A DNA stretch of 64,000 bases from Bacteroidota bacterium (GTDB lineage: Bacteria > Bacteroidota > Bacteroidia > Flavobacteriales > Flavobacteriaceae), in NCBI GenBank assembly GCA_018829465.1, contig JAHJTN010000019.1, forward strand, positions 124,001 to 188,000, written 5' to 3'. Under the pieces are notes generated by a model, which was not told the DNA's origin, searched no databases, and saw only the letters and a program-made list of their open reading frames with translations. Below are positions 47,703 to 56,458 of the stretch, one piece after another. The position numbers were made by a program, and so were the translations under genes. Within the stretch, counting starts at the first letter, position 1; every line of letters starts with the position of its first letter.

Positions 47703-49079
47703 ATGGTCTTTCGAAGCCACGTATTGTTTTTTCTGCTATTTTTCACTACTATTTTGCAAGCACAAGAGCAACTTTCCTACCAAATAGAAGCCGCTACTTA
47801 CTTAAGTTCGGAAGATAATTTGCCTTTCTGGATGCAAGCCAACCGGCAAGGAATGGTTCGCAAAGAAGACCAAGCCCAATTGTATTTGAGCCTGCTTTAC
47901 GATTTTAAAAAAAAACCGACCAACCAACTCAATTTTTCTGCAGCTGCTGATTTGTTGGCATTCACAGAAAGTAAACAAAACAAAGTTGAGATAAACGCGC
48001 TTTATGCAGCAGTCTCCTATCAAAAAACGCTTCTGACGGTCGGCAGTAAACAAATCACGGAACATTACGGCGGCCTATCTTCCAGCAACGGAAATATTAT
48101 TTTTTCGGGCAATGCACGCCCTATTCCGGGGGTATGGCTGGAAACGGATGGATATTGGAAAGTGCCTTTTGCAGGTGAAAAGCTAAGTTTTAAAGCTGCC
48201 TTCGGAAATGGTTATTTGTTCGATGATCGGTTTGTTGAAGATGCGCAAATTCACCACAAGAGTCTCGAGTTTAAATGGCAATTATCAGAAAAATCATCAC
48301 TCCTATTTGGCGTGGAAGACTACGCCATTTGGGGAGGCACATCGAAAGAACTGGGGCCGCTCCCCAAAGATTTTAGCGATTTTTTACGAGTGGTTGGTGG
48401 ACTTTCCGGAAGTGGTGATTCTCCGGAAGGCGATGCTATAAACGCGCTTGGAAATCACATTGGTGCTTACCGGCTCGAATATCAAAAACACACCAAAAAC
48501 TTCAACCTGAACTTGTATTGGTCTCATCCGTTCGAAGACACTTCCGGGCGTGAGCTAAACAACATAGAAGACGGACTGTACGGCGTTTTTATCGATTTTA
48601 AAAAACCTGAAAGTGCCCTGGCAAAATTGGCATTTGAATTTACGTACACGAAAGACCAAAGCGGCAAAGGACAGATTGACGGTTTTGATGATTTTTTCAA
48701 CAACACCATTTATCGTTCAGGTTATACTTTTTTTGGCCGCACCCTTGGTTCCCCTTTTTTTATCCCCAAAGAAATTGACGAAAACGGCCTTACGTTGGGT
48801 GTACAAAACAACAGTTTTATTGCCTACCATCTCGGATTTTCGGGCAAGTTTCGAAAGAATTTGTATTACAAAAACCGCATGAGTTTGTCGTTTAACGAAG
48901 GAACAAAAAGCCTTCGTTTTGATGAAAGCCGTACCCAATTTTCCATGCTTTTAGAAATAGACTACAAGCCCAATGCCTGGCCTGTCTTTGTTTCTGCGGG
49001 CTTCGGCTGGGATGAAGGCAGCCTGTTTGACGATGCTGTAGGTGTTTATTTTAAAATCGTAAAAACAGGATTCTTTTAA
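47703..49079 (+). CDS. Wzi-like capsule assembly outer-membrane protein
   Basis: 458 residues with a signal peptide (ILQAQ). The opening SYQIEAATYLSSEDNLPFWMQANRQGMV is the mark of the Wzi-like capsule-assembly family in Bacteroidota, where a barrel helps attach polysaccharide to the surface. Strand-rich throughout and ending VKTGFF with a terminal Phe. It lies 9 bp after the DUF294 gene, so likely in one operon with it. Confidence 0.85.
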   Translation: MVFRSHVLFFLLFFTTILQAQEQLSYQIEAATYLSSEDNLPFWMQANRQGMVRKEDQAQLYLSLLYDFKKKPTNQLNFSAAADLLAFTESKQNKVEINALYAAVSYQKTLLTVGSKQITEHYGGLSSSNGNIIFSGNARPIPGVWLETDGYWKVPFAGEKLSFKAAFGNGYLFDDRFVEDAQIHHKSLEFKWQLSEKSSLLFGVEDYAIWGGTSKELGPLPKDFSDFLRVVGGLSGSGDSPEGDAINALGNHIGAYRLEYQKHTKNFNLNLYWSHPFEDTSGRELNNIEDGLYGVFIDFKKPESALAKLAFEFTYTKDQSGKGQIDGFDDFFNNTIYRSGYTFFGRTLGSPFFIPKEIDENGLTLGVQNNSFIAYHLGFSGKFRKNLYYKNRMSLSFNEGTKSLRFDESRTQFSMLLEIDYKPNAWPVFVSAGFGWDEGSLFDDAVGVYFKIVKTGFF

Positions 49080-49130
49080 TTTGTTCGAAATACCAAAACA
49101 AAATTGTTTATTTGCAAAAAAAAAATCATT

Positions 49131-49718
49131 ATGCGTATCTTCATCACAGGCTTACTTTTTATGGGTATCTTTTTTCAGTCTCAAGCACAAGATACCATTC
49201 CGCCTTGCGATTACAAGGCCAACATCGATTCCGATATACTAAAATTGAAACTCACTAAGGAATATTTGGTTTGGTTTAAAAATTTGGGAGCCATGACGGA
49301 ATACATCGAATTATCGCTTACGCGAAACGATTCTTTGGAATTTGTAAACCTCACCAAAACTAAGATAGACAACCGTGTTGAAAACGATTCTGTCTGCCTT
49401 ACTGCCAATTCAAGACTCTACCTTCAGGTTCAAAACAGCAAAATTGCCGTTTTGCCATATGTAGATCAAAATCAATGTTCTAAAATCTACGCTTTAGAAG
49501 AAACCGGAGAAGAATTGATGAGCGTGGGTGGTGCTTTTTTGATAACAGCCGATGCCAAAAAAATCATCGGCAGTTCCCCTGTCAATTTTATGCGCATTGC
49601 CGTAAATGACAGTCTCAACTTGGATTACGTATTAAAAGAACGCCTGGCAGATCAAAAATTCGGGATTGAATCTTTCCCTGAAAGGTATTTTCTGGAAAAT
49701 TTAAAATGTATAGATTGA
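49131..49718 (+). CDS. Secreted hypothetical protein
   Basis: 195 residues from MRIFITGLLFMGIFFQSQAQ, a signal peptide; the frame upstream to 49104 is not needed. The mature chain is strand-rich with two cysteines near the N-terminus and middle (PPCDYKANI, QNQCSKIYAL) and one at the end (LKCID). I do not recognise a family. It may be transcribed after the Wzi-like gene, 51 bp upstream. Confidence 0.55.
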   Translation: MRIFITGLLFMGIFFQSQAQDTIPPCDYKANIDSDILKLKLTKEYLVWFKNLGAMTEYIELSLTRNDSLEFVNLTKTKIDNRVENDSVCLTANSRLYLQVQNSKIAVLPYVDQNQCSKIYALEETGEELMSVGGAFLITADAKKIIGSSPVNFMRIAVNDSLNLDYVLKERLADQKFGIESFPERYFLENLKCID

Positions 49719-49770
49719 TTTAAAAAAAATCAGATTTCAGAAAATTTAATGGTTACAAATGTGTTACAGA

Positions 49771-49806
49771 AAAACAAAAAGCACCTACAATAAAAACTGT
49801 AAGTGC
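49771..49806 (-). terminator. Rho-independent terminator after tRNA-Arg
   Basis: On the minus strand GCACTTACA pairs with TGTAGGTGC (9 bp, one T-G) around an 8-nt loop, followed by a T-rich tract. It lies 12 nt after the 3' end of tRNA-Arg. Confidence 0.8.
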
Positions 49807-49818
49807 CTGTAATTTAAG

Positions 49819-49892
49819 TGATCGCGACAGGATTCGAACCTGTGACCGTCTGCTTAGAAGGCAGATGCTCTATCCAGCTGAGCTACGCGACC
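49819..49892 (-). tRNA. tRNA-Arg (anticodon TCT)
   Basis: Minus strand: acceptor GGTCGCG/CGCGATC, D arm GCTCAGCTGGATAGAGC, anticodon stem TCTGC/GCAGA around CTTCTAA giving TCT, T arm ACAGGTTCGAATCCTGT, discriminator A, no encoded CCA. It fills most of the 358-bp gap between the hypothetical secreted gene and the nickel permease. Confidence 0.95.
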
Positions 49893-49932
49893 AAATGATT
49901 GCTTTTTTTAAAATACATTTTCAAAACGCGTG

Positions 49933-49963
49933 CAAATATAAGCCTGTCTTTTTAACCTCACAA
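49933..49963 (-). promoter_or_regulatory. Promoter TTG-N20-TATATTTG for tRNA-Arg
   Basis: On the minus strand TTG (49961-49963) and TATATTTG (49933-49940), 20 bp apart, about 40 nt upstream of the mature tRNA 5' end. Confidence 0.55.
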
Positions 49964-50046
49964 ATATAATTATTCCTATAAATAACTTATTTGATGAGAT
50001 TTCAAAAAATTCATCAAAACTCGATATAAAAAAACAGTTTTAATCG

Positions 50047-50054
50047 TAAATTTG
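50047..50054 (+). promoter_or_regulatory. -7 box TAAATTTG for the nickel permease gene
   Basis: TAnnTTTG match ending 22 nt before ATG 50077. Confidence 0.45.
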
Positions 50055-50076
50055 AAAAAGAACAAACTGCTTATTT

Positions 50077-50778
50077 ATGCAGGAAAACTTTCCCTTCATT
50101 GCTGCTTTATTGTCATCAATGCTCCATGTCATCACCGGTCCGGATCATTTGGCAGCCGTGATGCCATTTGCCGTAGAAAGCAAACGAAGTGCTTGGAAAA
50201 TTGGCGTGTTTTGGGGATTTGGCCACTTGGCAGGAATGCTCAGTATCGGCTTATTGTTTATGATATTTAAAGAATTTATTCCCATAGAAGCCATCTCAAA
50301 TCAAAGTGAAAAATTAGTAGGATTTGTGTTGCTTTTTATCGGATTTTGGTCTTTTTACAAAATTTTCAAAAAATCGGACAAACACAAACATGTACACATC
50401 CATGCGAATGAATCGAAAGCCATACACAGCCACGACCATCTGCACACGTCCGACGCTTCGCACCACCACCATCCTAAACCGGTAAGACAAAGTCATACCG
50501 TCTCTTTCTCTGTAGGTTTTTTACATGGCTTGGCCGGCGTGGCACATTTTATACTCTTTTTACCTATGTTGGGTTTTGTCAACCCATTTGACGGCCTTTT
50601 CTATATAACCGGCTTTGTACTGGGTGTTCTGCTTGCCATGTCGGGTTTTACGTTTGTGGTTGGCCGCATCGCTGTTTTTTCAAAAAGCGAACACAATGAT
50701 GTATTTTTTAATGGCATCCGACTTACAGCAGGCTTATTCGCTATTGCTGTGGGTGCATATTGGCTGTTCTTAAATTAG
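50077..50778 (+). CDS. UreH/HupE-type nickel permease-like membrane protein
   Basis: 233 residues, about six helices. The first helix carries the metal motif HVITGPDHLAAV (His 17, Asp 23, His 24), close to the H-x4-DH motif of nickel/cobalt transporters, and a second conserved FLHGLAGVAHFILFLPML appears after the loop. A cytoplasmic loop (about 100-145) holds about 18 histidines (HKHVHIHANE, HSHDHLHTSDASHHHH), suiting metal buffering. It converges on hypE with a 4-bp overlap of coding ends, placing it in the hydrogenase locus; supplying nickel to the hydrogenase is the likely job. Confidence 0.82.
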   Translation: MQENFPFIAALLSSMLHVITGPDHLAAVMPFAVESKRSAWKIGVFWGFGHLAGMLSIGLLFMIFKEFIPIEAISNQSEKLVGFVLLFIGFWSFYKIFKKSDKHKHVHIHANESKAIHSHDHLHTSDASHHHHPKPVRQSHTVSFSVGFLHGLAGVAHFILFLPMLGFVNPFDGLFYITGFVLGVLLAMSGFTFVVGRIAVFSKSEHNDVFFNGIRLTAGLFAIAVGAYWLFLN

Positions 50779-51788
50779 CAGATACGCGGCAGCTGTTCGC
50801 CCACCAAGGGACTGACAATCCTTTTCCCGCCTATCATACTTTCCATGACTACTTTTTGGGGATGTTCTGTAGTAAATTCCCCAATGATAGCGGCCGCTTT
50901 TCCTTTCTCGTCGCATTGCATCATTTCCAAAACAGCCCCGGCTGCTGATGCGTCAACAACGCAAATAAAAACACCCTCATTGGCCACATACAAAGGATCC
51001 AACCCTAGCATCTCGCAGGCGGCAGCCACTTGTTTTTGGATGGGAAAAAATCTTTCACCTATGGCAACTCCCAAATGGGTGTCAGCAGCAATTTCGTTGA
51101 GTACCGTTGCCAAGCCACCGCGCGTTGGGTCGCGAAAGAGTTTGATGTCGCTTCCAAAAGTATCCAGTAGCTTATTGACTATAAAATTGAGGTTTGTCGT
51201 ATCACTTTTAATCTCCGTTTCAAATTCGAGTCCTTCCCGCTCGCTCATAATCGCCATGCCATGTTGTGCCAAATAACCGTTGATGATTATTTTATCACCC
51301 GATTGAATCCGGTTTACATCAATGGCAGCTTTGGGATGTTTACGACCAAAACCCGTGGTATTGATAAAAATTTTGTCGCCTTTGCCTTTTTCTACTACTT
51401 TGGTGTCACCGGTGATGATTTGTACCCGGCTTCTCTTTGCGGCTTCGCTTACAGATTTTACGATAGCTTCAAAATCTGTAAGACGCAGCCCTTCTTCTAT
51501 GATAAAAGCCAACGAAAGATACTGCGGTATGGCACCACACATAGCGACATCGTTTACCGTTCCGTTTACAGCCAATTCGCCAATGTTTCCGCCCTTAAAA
51601 AAGATAGGTGTAATCACAAAACTGTCTGTTGAAATGGCAATTTCTCCTTCTAAATCCACTATGGCACCATCGTGTTTCTTATCGAGATAAGGATTGCTAA
51701 ACGTTTTAAAAATATAGGTATCTAACAATTCTCTGGTCAGTTCGCCACCACTTCCGTGTCCTATGTGAATGTTTTCTAACTTGCTCAT
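50775..51788 (-). CDS. hypE: Hydrogenase maturation protein HypE
   Basis: 337 residues. PurM/ThiL-like ATPase that dehydrates the C-terminal thiocarboxamide to thiocyanate, the source of the CN ligands. Starts NIHIGHGSGGELTRELL, has DSFVITPIFF, VNGTVNDVAMCGA, DPTRGGLATVLNEI and ends in PRIC; the terminal Cys is the residue carbamoylated by HypF. It overlaps hypD by 4 bp. Last gene of the minus-strand hydrogenase operon. Confidence 0.97.
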   Translation of the reverse strand: MSKLENIHIGHGSGGELTRELLDTYIFKTFSNPYLDKKHDGAIVDLEGEIAISTDSFVITPIFFKGGNIGELAVNGTVNDVAMCGAIPQYLSLAFIIEEGLRLTDFEAIVKSVSEAAKRSRVQIITGDTKVVEKGKGDKIFINTTGFGRKHPKAAIDVNRIQSGDKIIINGYLAQHGMAIMSEREGLEFETEIKSDTTNLNFIVNKLLDTFGSDIKLFRDPTRGGLATVLNEIAADTHLGVAIGERFFPIQKQVAAACEMLGLDPLYVANEGVFICVVDASAAGAVLEMMQCDEKGKAAAIIGEFTTEHPQKVVMESMIGGKRIVSPLVGEQLPRIC

Positions 51789-52882
51789 ATTTTGATATTT
51801 GGTTGTTGGGCAAAATGATAATAGGCTGCGCAGGCACCTTCCGAGGAAACCATGGGTGCGCCCAAAGGATTTGCCGGTTTACAAACATTTCCAAACTGAC
51901 TGCACTGGTGTGGTTTTTTGATACCTTTTAAAATTTCACCTGCTATACACAGTTGGTTTTCAGGCGATTGTATGTATTCAACATCAAACTTAGAGGCTGC
52001 ATCATACTTTTTATATGCAGGCGTAACCACATAGCCACTATTTGGTATTTTACCAATGCCTCGCCATTCACGGTCACCCACTTCAAAAACTTTTTTGATA
52101 ACATCTTTTGCCGCTTTGTTTCCATCAGGCTTCACAACCCGCGCATACTGATTTTCCAATTTTGCTTCTCCTTTTTCCAACTGTTTTACGGCCATATAGA
52201 TACCTTGTACCAAATCAAGCGGTTCAAAACCGGTGACTACGATGGGGATTTTGTACCGAGCCACCAACGGATAATACTCCTGAATGCCCATAATGGCACA
52301 CACATGGCCTGCTGCCAAAAAAGCGTCAATCTTACAAAATTCGTCTGTGAGGATGGCCTCCATAGCCGGAGGCACCAAAACATGAGAAGTTAAAATGGAG
52401 AAGTTATTCAGCCCTTCTTTTTCAGCATGCAACACCGATAGCGCGTTTGCGGGTGCTGTTGTTTCGAAGCCTACGGCAAAAAAGACGACTTCTTTTTGCG
52501 GGTTTTTACGGGCGATGGAAACCGCTTCAATCGGAGAATACAAGATGCGGAGATCTCCTCCGTTTGATTTGGCTTCCAGTAAACTCTTTTTGCTTCCCGG
52601 CACGCGAATCATATCTCCAAACGAACAAACAATCACCCCTTTTTCCAACAGAGCGACGGCTTTGTCTATTAAGTTTACCGGAGTCACACATACCGGACAG
52701 CCCGGTCCGTGAATCATCCTAACGTGTTCGGGCAACATTTCCAAAATACCGTTTCTGACCAAACTATGCGTCTGTCCACCGCAAATTTCCATAATATTCC
52801 AAGGGCGTGTGGTTATTTTTCGCAACTGTTTTAAAAGACTTTGCGTAGCTTCTAAATTTCTGTATTCTTCTAAATATTTCAT
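51785..52882 (-). CDS. hypD: Hydrogenase maturation protein HypD
   Basis: 365 residues. Fe-S scaffold that with HypC assembles Fe(CN)2CO. Conserved cysteine motifs: EICGGQTHSL, HGPGCPVCVTP, GFETTAPANA, and the C-terminal cluster set (CIAGEILKG, PHQCSQFGNVCKPANPLG, EGACAAYY). It overlaps hypE downstream and hypF upstream by 4 bp each, a tight translational chain. Confidence 0.97.
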   Translation of the reverse strand: MKYLEEYRNLEATQSLLKQLRKITTRPWNIMEICGGQTHSLVRNGILEMLPEHVRMIHGPGCPVCVTPVNLIDKAVALLEKGVIVCSFGDMIRVPGSKKSLLEAKSNGGDLRILYSPIEAVSIARKNPQKEVVFFAVGFETTAPANALSVLHAEKEGLNNFSILTSHVLVPPAMEAILTDEFCKIDAFLAAGHVCAIMGIQEYYPLVARYKIPIVVTGFEPLDLVQGIYMAVKQLEKGEAKLENQYARVVKPDGNKAAKDVIKKVFEVGDREWRGIGKIPNSGYVVTPAYKKYDAASKFDVEYIQSPENQLCIAGEILKGIKKPHQCSQFGNVCKPANPLGAPMVSSEGACAAYYHFAQQPNIKI

Positions 52883-55140
52883 AGTTTTCGGTTGATATGA
52901 AGATGATACATCAGTTGGCCTAAGGCGATATTTTCATCATTGGGAGGTACTGCTTCATGAAAAAACAAGGCTACATGATTTGGCGCCAACGTCCTTAGAA
53001 AATCGACCAAAATGGTATTTTGAAAAACGCCTCCGGAAAAAGCTATTTTTTGATAGCCCGATGCCCCGGCAAAATCTAAGATGTAGTTGGCCAATGTAAA
53101 GATGAAATTCGCAGCAATTTGTGGTTTAGGCACTCCTCTGTTGAGTTCATTGCAGGCAAATTGAAGTATATAAGATCCGGAAAATGCATCTTGAGCATGG
53201 TCGAGATAATTGACATAATTTTTGAGATTGGCTTCAACAATCAAATTTTCCAACATCATAGCTGCCTGTCCTTCAAAAGTGTTGTAATCGGTCAAATCTA
53301 AAAGAGCGGCAACGGCATCAAAAAGCCTTCCCACCGAAGACGTTTTGAGGTTGTTTGGCCGTTTCATGCTTTTGTAGAAATTGTATTCAGCAGGTGTGAA
53401 TTTAGAACCGGTTTTACAATCGACATTGTCTTTGGAGAGCGACAACAAAGACAAGCGAGGTTCTTTAGCCATTTTATCGCCGGCCAACCAATCAAAATAT
53501 TCCAAGTGATGGATTCTTTCTATGTTCTGATTTTCGTAGGAAAAAAATTCGCCACCCCATATCTGTCTGTCATCACCAAAACCTGTACCATCAAAGACAA
53601 CACCTAGCACGCGTTCATCAAAAAGCTGATGTTCGCCTAAGATCGCTGCAAAATGTGCTTTGTGATGCTGAATTTCAACTTTTGGGATGCTCCACATTTT
53701 TGCAAGTGTTTTTGCATGCCTGTTGCTATTGTATGACGGATGTTTGTCCGTGAGTAAAACTGTCGGTTTTGTGTTGAAAACAGCTGCGTAATTGTCTATG
53801 GTTTGCGAAAATCTTTTATAAACTTCGTAATTTTCCAAATTACCCAAATAAGCACTCACATAAGCATAGGTGTTTGGTATAAAAGCAATGCTGTTTTTGA
53901 GGTCTGCACCCAAAGCCATAGGTTTATCGACTGTGTTTTTAAAGGGTTTTAAATAGTTGGGTGCATAGCCTCTGGCACGTCTTAATAGTAAAGGTTTTTG
54001 ACTGGTTTTTGTAAATTTAACCACCGAGTCATCTTGCGGATGGATGATTTCCAAATTGTGACACAGAAAAAAATCGGCTACATCGCTCAGTTGAGACAAT
54101 GCTTCTTGATTTTGGCTCAAAATCGGAGAACCGTGTATATTTCCGCTGGTAGCGATTAGCGGGAAATCTACTGCGGCTGCAAGCAATTCTAAAATGCCCG
54201 TTGTGGGCAACATCACACCAATCTGACGGAGTCCGGGGGCTATGGTATGTAGGGGTAAATTTCCTTTGTAATCCTTAGCAGATAGCAACACTATAGGACG
54301 CGCAGGCGATTCTAAGATTTTTATTTCGTCGGCTGACAGCTGAAAAGACTGTTTCAAAGTCTCCAAGTCTTTAAAAAGCACGGCTAGGGGTTTTTCCGGA
54401 CGTTGCTTTCTTGTTCTAAGCTTGACAATGGTGTTTGCATCATCGGCACGGCAACAAAGCAAAAATCCGCTGTTGTTTTTCACGGCACATACGTTATGAG
54501 CTGACAGCTTTTTGGCAATCTCAGTGAAAATGTTTTTTTGTGCTATGGGCAAAGTATTCCCTTGGTTGTCAAATAATTGCCATGAAATACCACAATCCGG
54601 ACAGCTGTTTGTTTGAGAGTGAAACCTGCTGTTGGCCGGATCTTCGTATTCATTTCTGCACAACGGGCACATGGAAAAATCATCTGCGGTGGTGTGCTCC
54701 CGATCGAATGGAAATTGCTGAGTAATAGACCAACGCGGTCCGCAATGCACACAAGTTGTAAAAGCATACCCAAAGCGCCTGTTGTTCTGGTCGTGAATTT
54801 CTGATTTACAATTTTCACAAATGGCAAAGTCCGGTGTCAAAAGTGCGTTTAGTTGCGTGCCTTTCGTTGAAGGCTTTATCAAAAAATCTGACATTTCTGT
54901 CAAGGGAATCTCTCTGACTTCGCAGTTTGTAATATCGGCCAGTGGTGGTGGATGTTGCAAGAGCGCATCTGTGAATTTTTGAAGGGCAGTTGTTTCACCT
55001 GTAGCCAAAATAGAGACCCCTTGCCAATCATTCTGAACCTGGCCAACGATGTGCATACTTTGCGCCAAACCATACACAAACGGTCTAAACCCGATACCCT
55101 GTACGAGTCCGTTGACGGTTATATGGATAGATTTTCGCAT
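52879..55140 (-). CDS. hypF: Carbamoyltransferase HypF
   Basis: 753 residues. Makes carbamoyl-adenylate from carbamoyl phosphate and ATP and transfers it to HypE. Domains in order: acylphosphatase (SIHITVNGLVQGIGFRPFVYGLA, 1-90), two zinc-finger pairs (CENCKSEI...CVHCG and CPLCRNEY...CPDCG, about 105-190), a YrdC-like domain (about 200-385) and a Kae1-like domain with VEIQHHKAHFAAILGEH and FDGTGFGDD. All parts appear intact; length is normal. Confidence 0.97.
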   Translation of the reverse strand: MRKSIHITVNGLVQGIGFRPFVYGLAQSMHIVGQVQNDWQGVSILATGETTALQKFTDALLQHPPPLADITNCEVREIPLTEMSDFLIKPSTKGTQLNALLTPDFAICENCKSEIHDQNNRRFGYAFTTCVHCGPRWSITQQFPFDREHTTADDFSMCPLCRNEYEDPANSRFHSQTNSCPDCGISWQLFDNQGNTLPIAQKNIFTEIAKKLSAHNVCAVKNNSGFLLCCRADDANTIVKLRTRKQRPEKPLAVLFKDLETLKQSFQLSADEIKILESPARPIVLLSAKDYKGNLPLHTIAPGLRQIGVMLPTTGILELLAAAVDFPLIATSGNIHGSPILSQNQEALSQLSDVADFFLCHNLEIIHPQDDSVVKFTKTSQKPLLLRRARGYAPNYLKPFKNTVDKPMALGADLKNSIAFIPNTYAYVSAYLGNLENYEVYKRFSQTIDNYAAVFNTKPTVLLTDKHPSYNSNRHAKTLAKMWSIPKVEIQHHKAHFAAILGEHQLFDERVLGVVFDGTGFGDDRQIWGGEFFSYENQNIERIHHLEYFDWLAGDKMAKEPRLSLLSLSKDNVDCKTGSKFTPAEYNFYKSMKRPNNLKTSSVGRLFDAVAALLDLTDYNTFEGQAAMMLENLIVEANLKNYVNYLDHAQDAFSGSYILQFACNELNRGVPKPQIAANFIFTLANYILDFAGASGYQKIAFSGGVFQNTILVDFLRTLAPNHVALFFHEAVPPNDENIALGQLMYHLHINRKL

Positions 55141-55177
55141 GTGTTAGGTTCTAAAACGTGGGTTGTTGAAGGCAGGC

Positions 55178-55705
55178 TTACTGCGCGTTTTGTTGTGCTA
55201 TGAGATTAAAAATTTTTTGAGGCAAATATTTGAGTGCTTCACACACCGAAGCTGACAAGCTTACCGACATGGGGTCTATTTTAGAAATTGAAACTGTAAA
55301 CAGAAACATATTGGGTGCTTTTTCTAGGATATATAAGGCTTCAATCATGTCTTTCAAACCTACGTCGTGCACGCTGAGCGCACTGGGGAAGTCTGATGCA
55401 AATTTGGGCTTTATCAAACAGATAGTTCCGTCCGGTTTTCCGTCCATAGTGGCATCAACAAAAATGACGTTTTTGTAGGATTCTATACAATTGAGCAATA
55501 GAAATCCGCCCGTACCTCCATCGAGAATATCTACATTTTCAGGTAGTTTCTTATCAGACAAATGGCGTATGAGGTGCACGCCCACGCCTTCGTCTCCCAT
55601 CAGGTAATTGCCCACACCCAAAATGAGTGTACACTCCGATTTGTCTTTTTCGAAAAAATAGGCATCGCTGCTAATGGCCAAGGGTGAAGTGTCTGTTGGT
55701 TGCAT
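55178..55705 (-). CDS. Hydrogenase maturation protease (HyaD/HoxM type)
   Basis: 175 residues from MQPTDTSPLAIS; the frame upstream to 55858 lies in the cytochrome b gene. Core motifs: LILGVGNYLMGDEGVGVHLI (nickel-binding Glu-Gly region), VDILDGGTGGFLLL with Asp and VFVDATMDG, and SVHDVGLKDMIEAL with the metal-binding His. Removes the C-terminal tail of the large subunit after nickel insertion, probably the 20 residues beyond His 557 of the gene at 56459. Starts 10 bp after cytochrome b. Confidence 0.92.
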   Translation of the reverse strand: MQPTDTSPLAISSDAYFFEKDKSECTLILGVGNYLMGDEGVGVHLIRHLSDKKLPENVDILDGGTGGFLLLNCIESYKNVIFVDATMDGKPDGTICLIKPKFASDFPSALSVHDVGLKDMIEALYILEKAPNMFLFTVSISKIDPMSVSLSASVCEALKYLPQKIFNLIAQQNAQ

Positions 55706-55715
55706 ATTTTTTAAT

Positions 55716-56447
55716 TTACATCTCGGGTTCTTTATCAGTTTTTGCTTTTGGCACTTTCTTTTTAAACCTTTCTTTTGCGACAAACTTATAGCCCCCAAAC
55801 ATAGAAGAAACCTCTCCTCTACCCTCAAGCCAATCGTGGTAGAATACCAAATAGACATGAATCAGAGCAAAAAAGATAAAAATCCACATAGTAATATGAT
55901 GAATTGCACGTGTCATAAACTCACCGCCCAACATGGGTGAAACCCAAGCAAATAATTTGGGAAGCCACCAAGTAGTCAAGTCTGCATAGAGCGAAAATCC
56001 GGTAAAAACCATGATGAGTGCCATAAAAAACATCACTACATACGACAAAACGGCTACACTGTTGTGTCCAATACTGATGTCTTTTAAGTGGTGAATTTTT
56101 TTGTTTTGAAGCAAAATATCTACCATGAGTACGTGCCAAACATTCTGCCAAAACTCTTTTCTGAAAGGCCAAAAGGCGCGCCAATGCGCATATTTGTTTC
56201 CTACAAATGACCAATAAATCCGCAACAGCATATTGAAGAAAAACACATAGGCAGATGCAAAATGAATAAACCTGACAATGCCGAAATTCTGTACAAAAGT
56301 AGGTTCTACCCTAGACATTAAAGCGGGTGGATTGGCTATGAGAAATCCGGTGAGTATCAGCAGTGTGACAGTCAAGACATTGATCCAGTGAAAAATTCTC
56401 ACGGGCAATTGCCAAACCAATACGCGTTTAAAATTTCGTGTTTCCAT
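55716..56447 (-). CDS. hyaC: Ni/Fe-hydrogenase b-type cytochrome subunit
   Basis: 243 residues with four hydrophobic helices. Histidines at positions suited to two b hemes: PVRIFHWINVLT (helix 1), VRFIHFASAYVFFFNML (helix 2) and TRAIHHITMWIFIFFALIHVYLVFYHDW (helix 4). It anchors the hydrogenase dimer on the periplasmic side and passes electrons to the quinone pool. The ~30-residue C-terminal tail is lysine-rich and cytoplasmic. It sits between the large subunit (11 bp) and the protease (10 bp). Confidence 0.93.
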   Translation of the reverse strand: METRNFKRVLVWQLPVRIFHWINVLTVTLLILTGFLIANPPALMSRVEPTFVQNFGIVRFIHFASAYVFFFNMLLRIYWSFVGNKYAHWRAFWPFRKEFWQNVWHVLMVDILLQNKKIHHLKDISIGHNSVAVLSYVVMFFMALIMVFTGFSLYADLTTWWLPKLFAWVSPMLGGEFMTRAIHHITMWIFIFFALIHVYLVFYHDWLEGRGEVSSMFGGYKFVAKERFKKKVPKAKTDKEPEM

Positions 56448-56458
56448 CTTGAGGGGTT

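Noticed and set aside
55178-55858. 226-residue start for the hydrogenase protease
   Set aside because: The first 51 residues are the cytochrome b gene read out of frame; the family begins near 55705.
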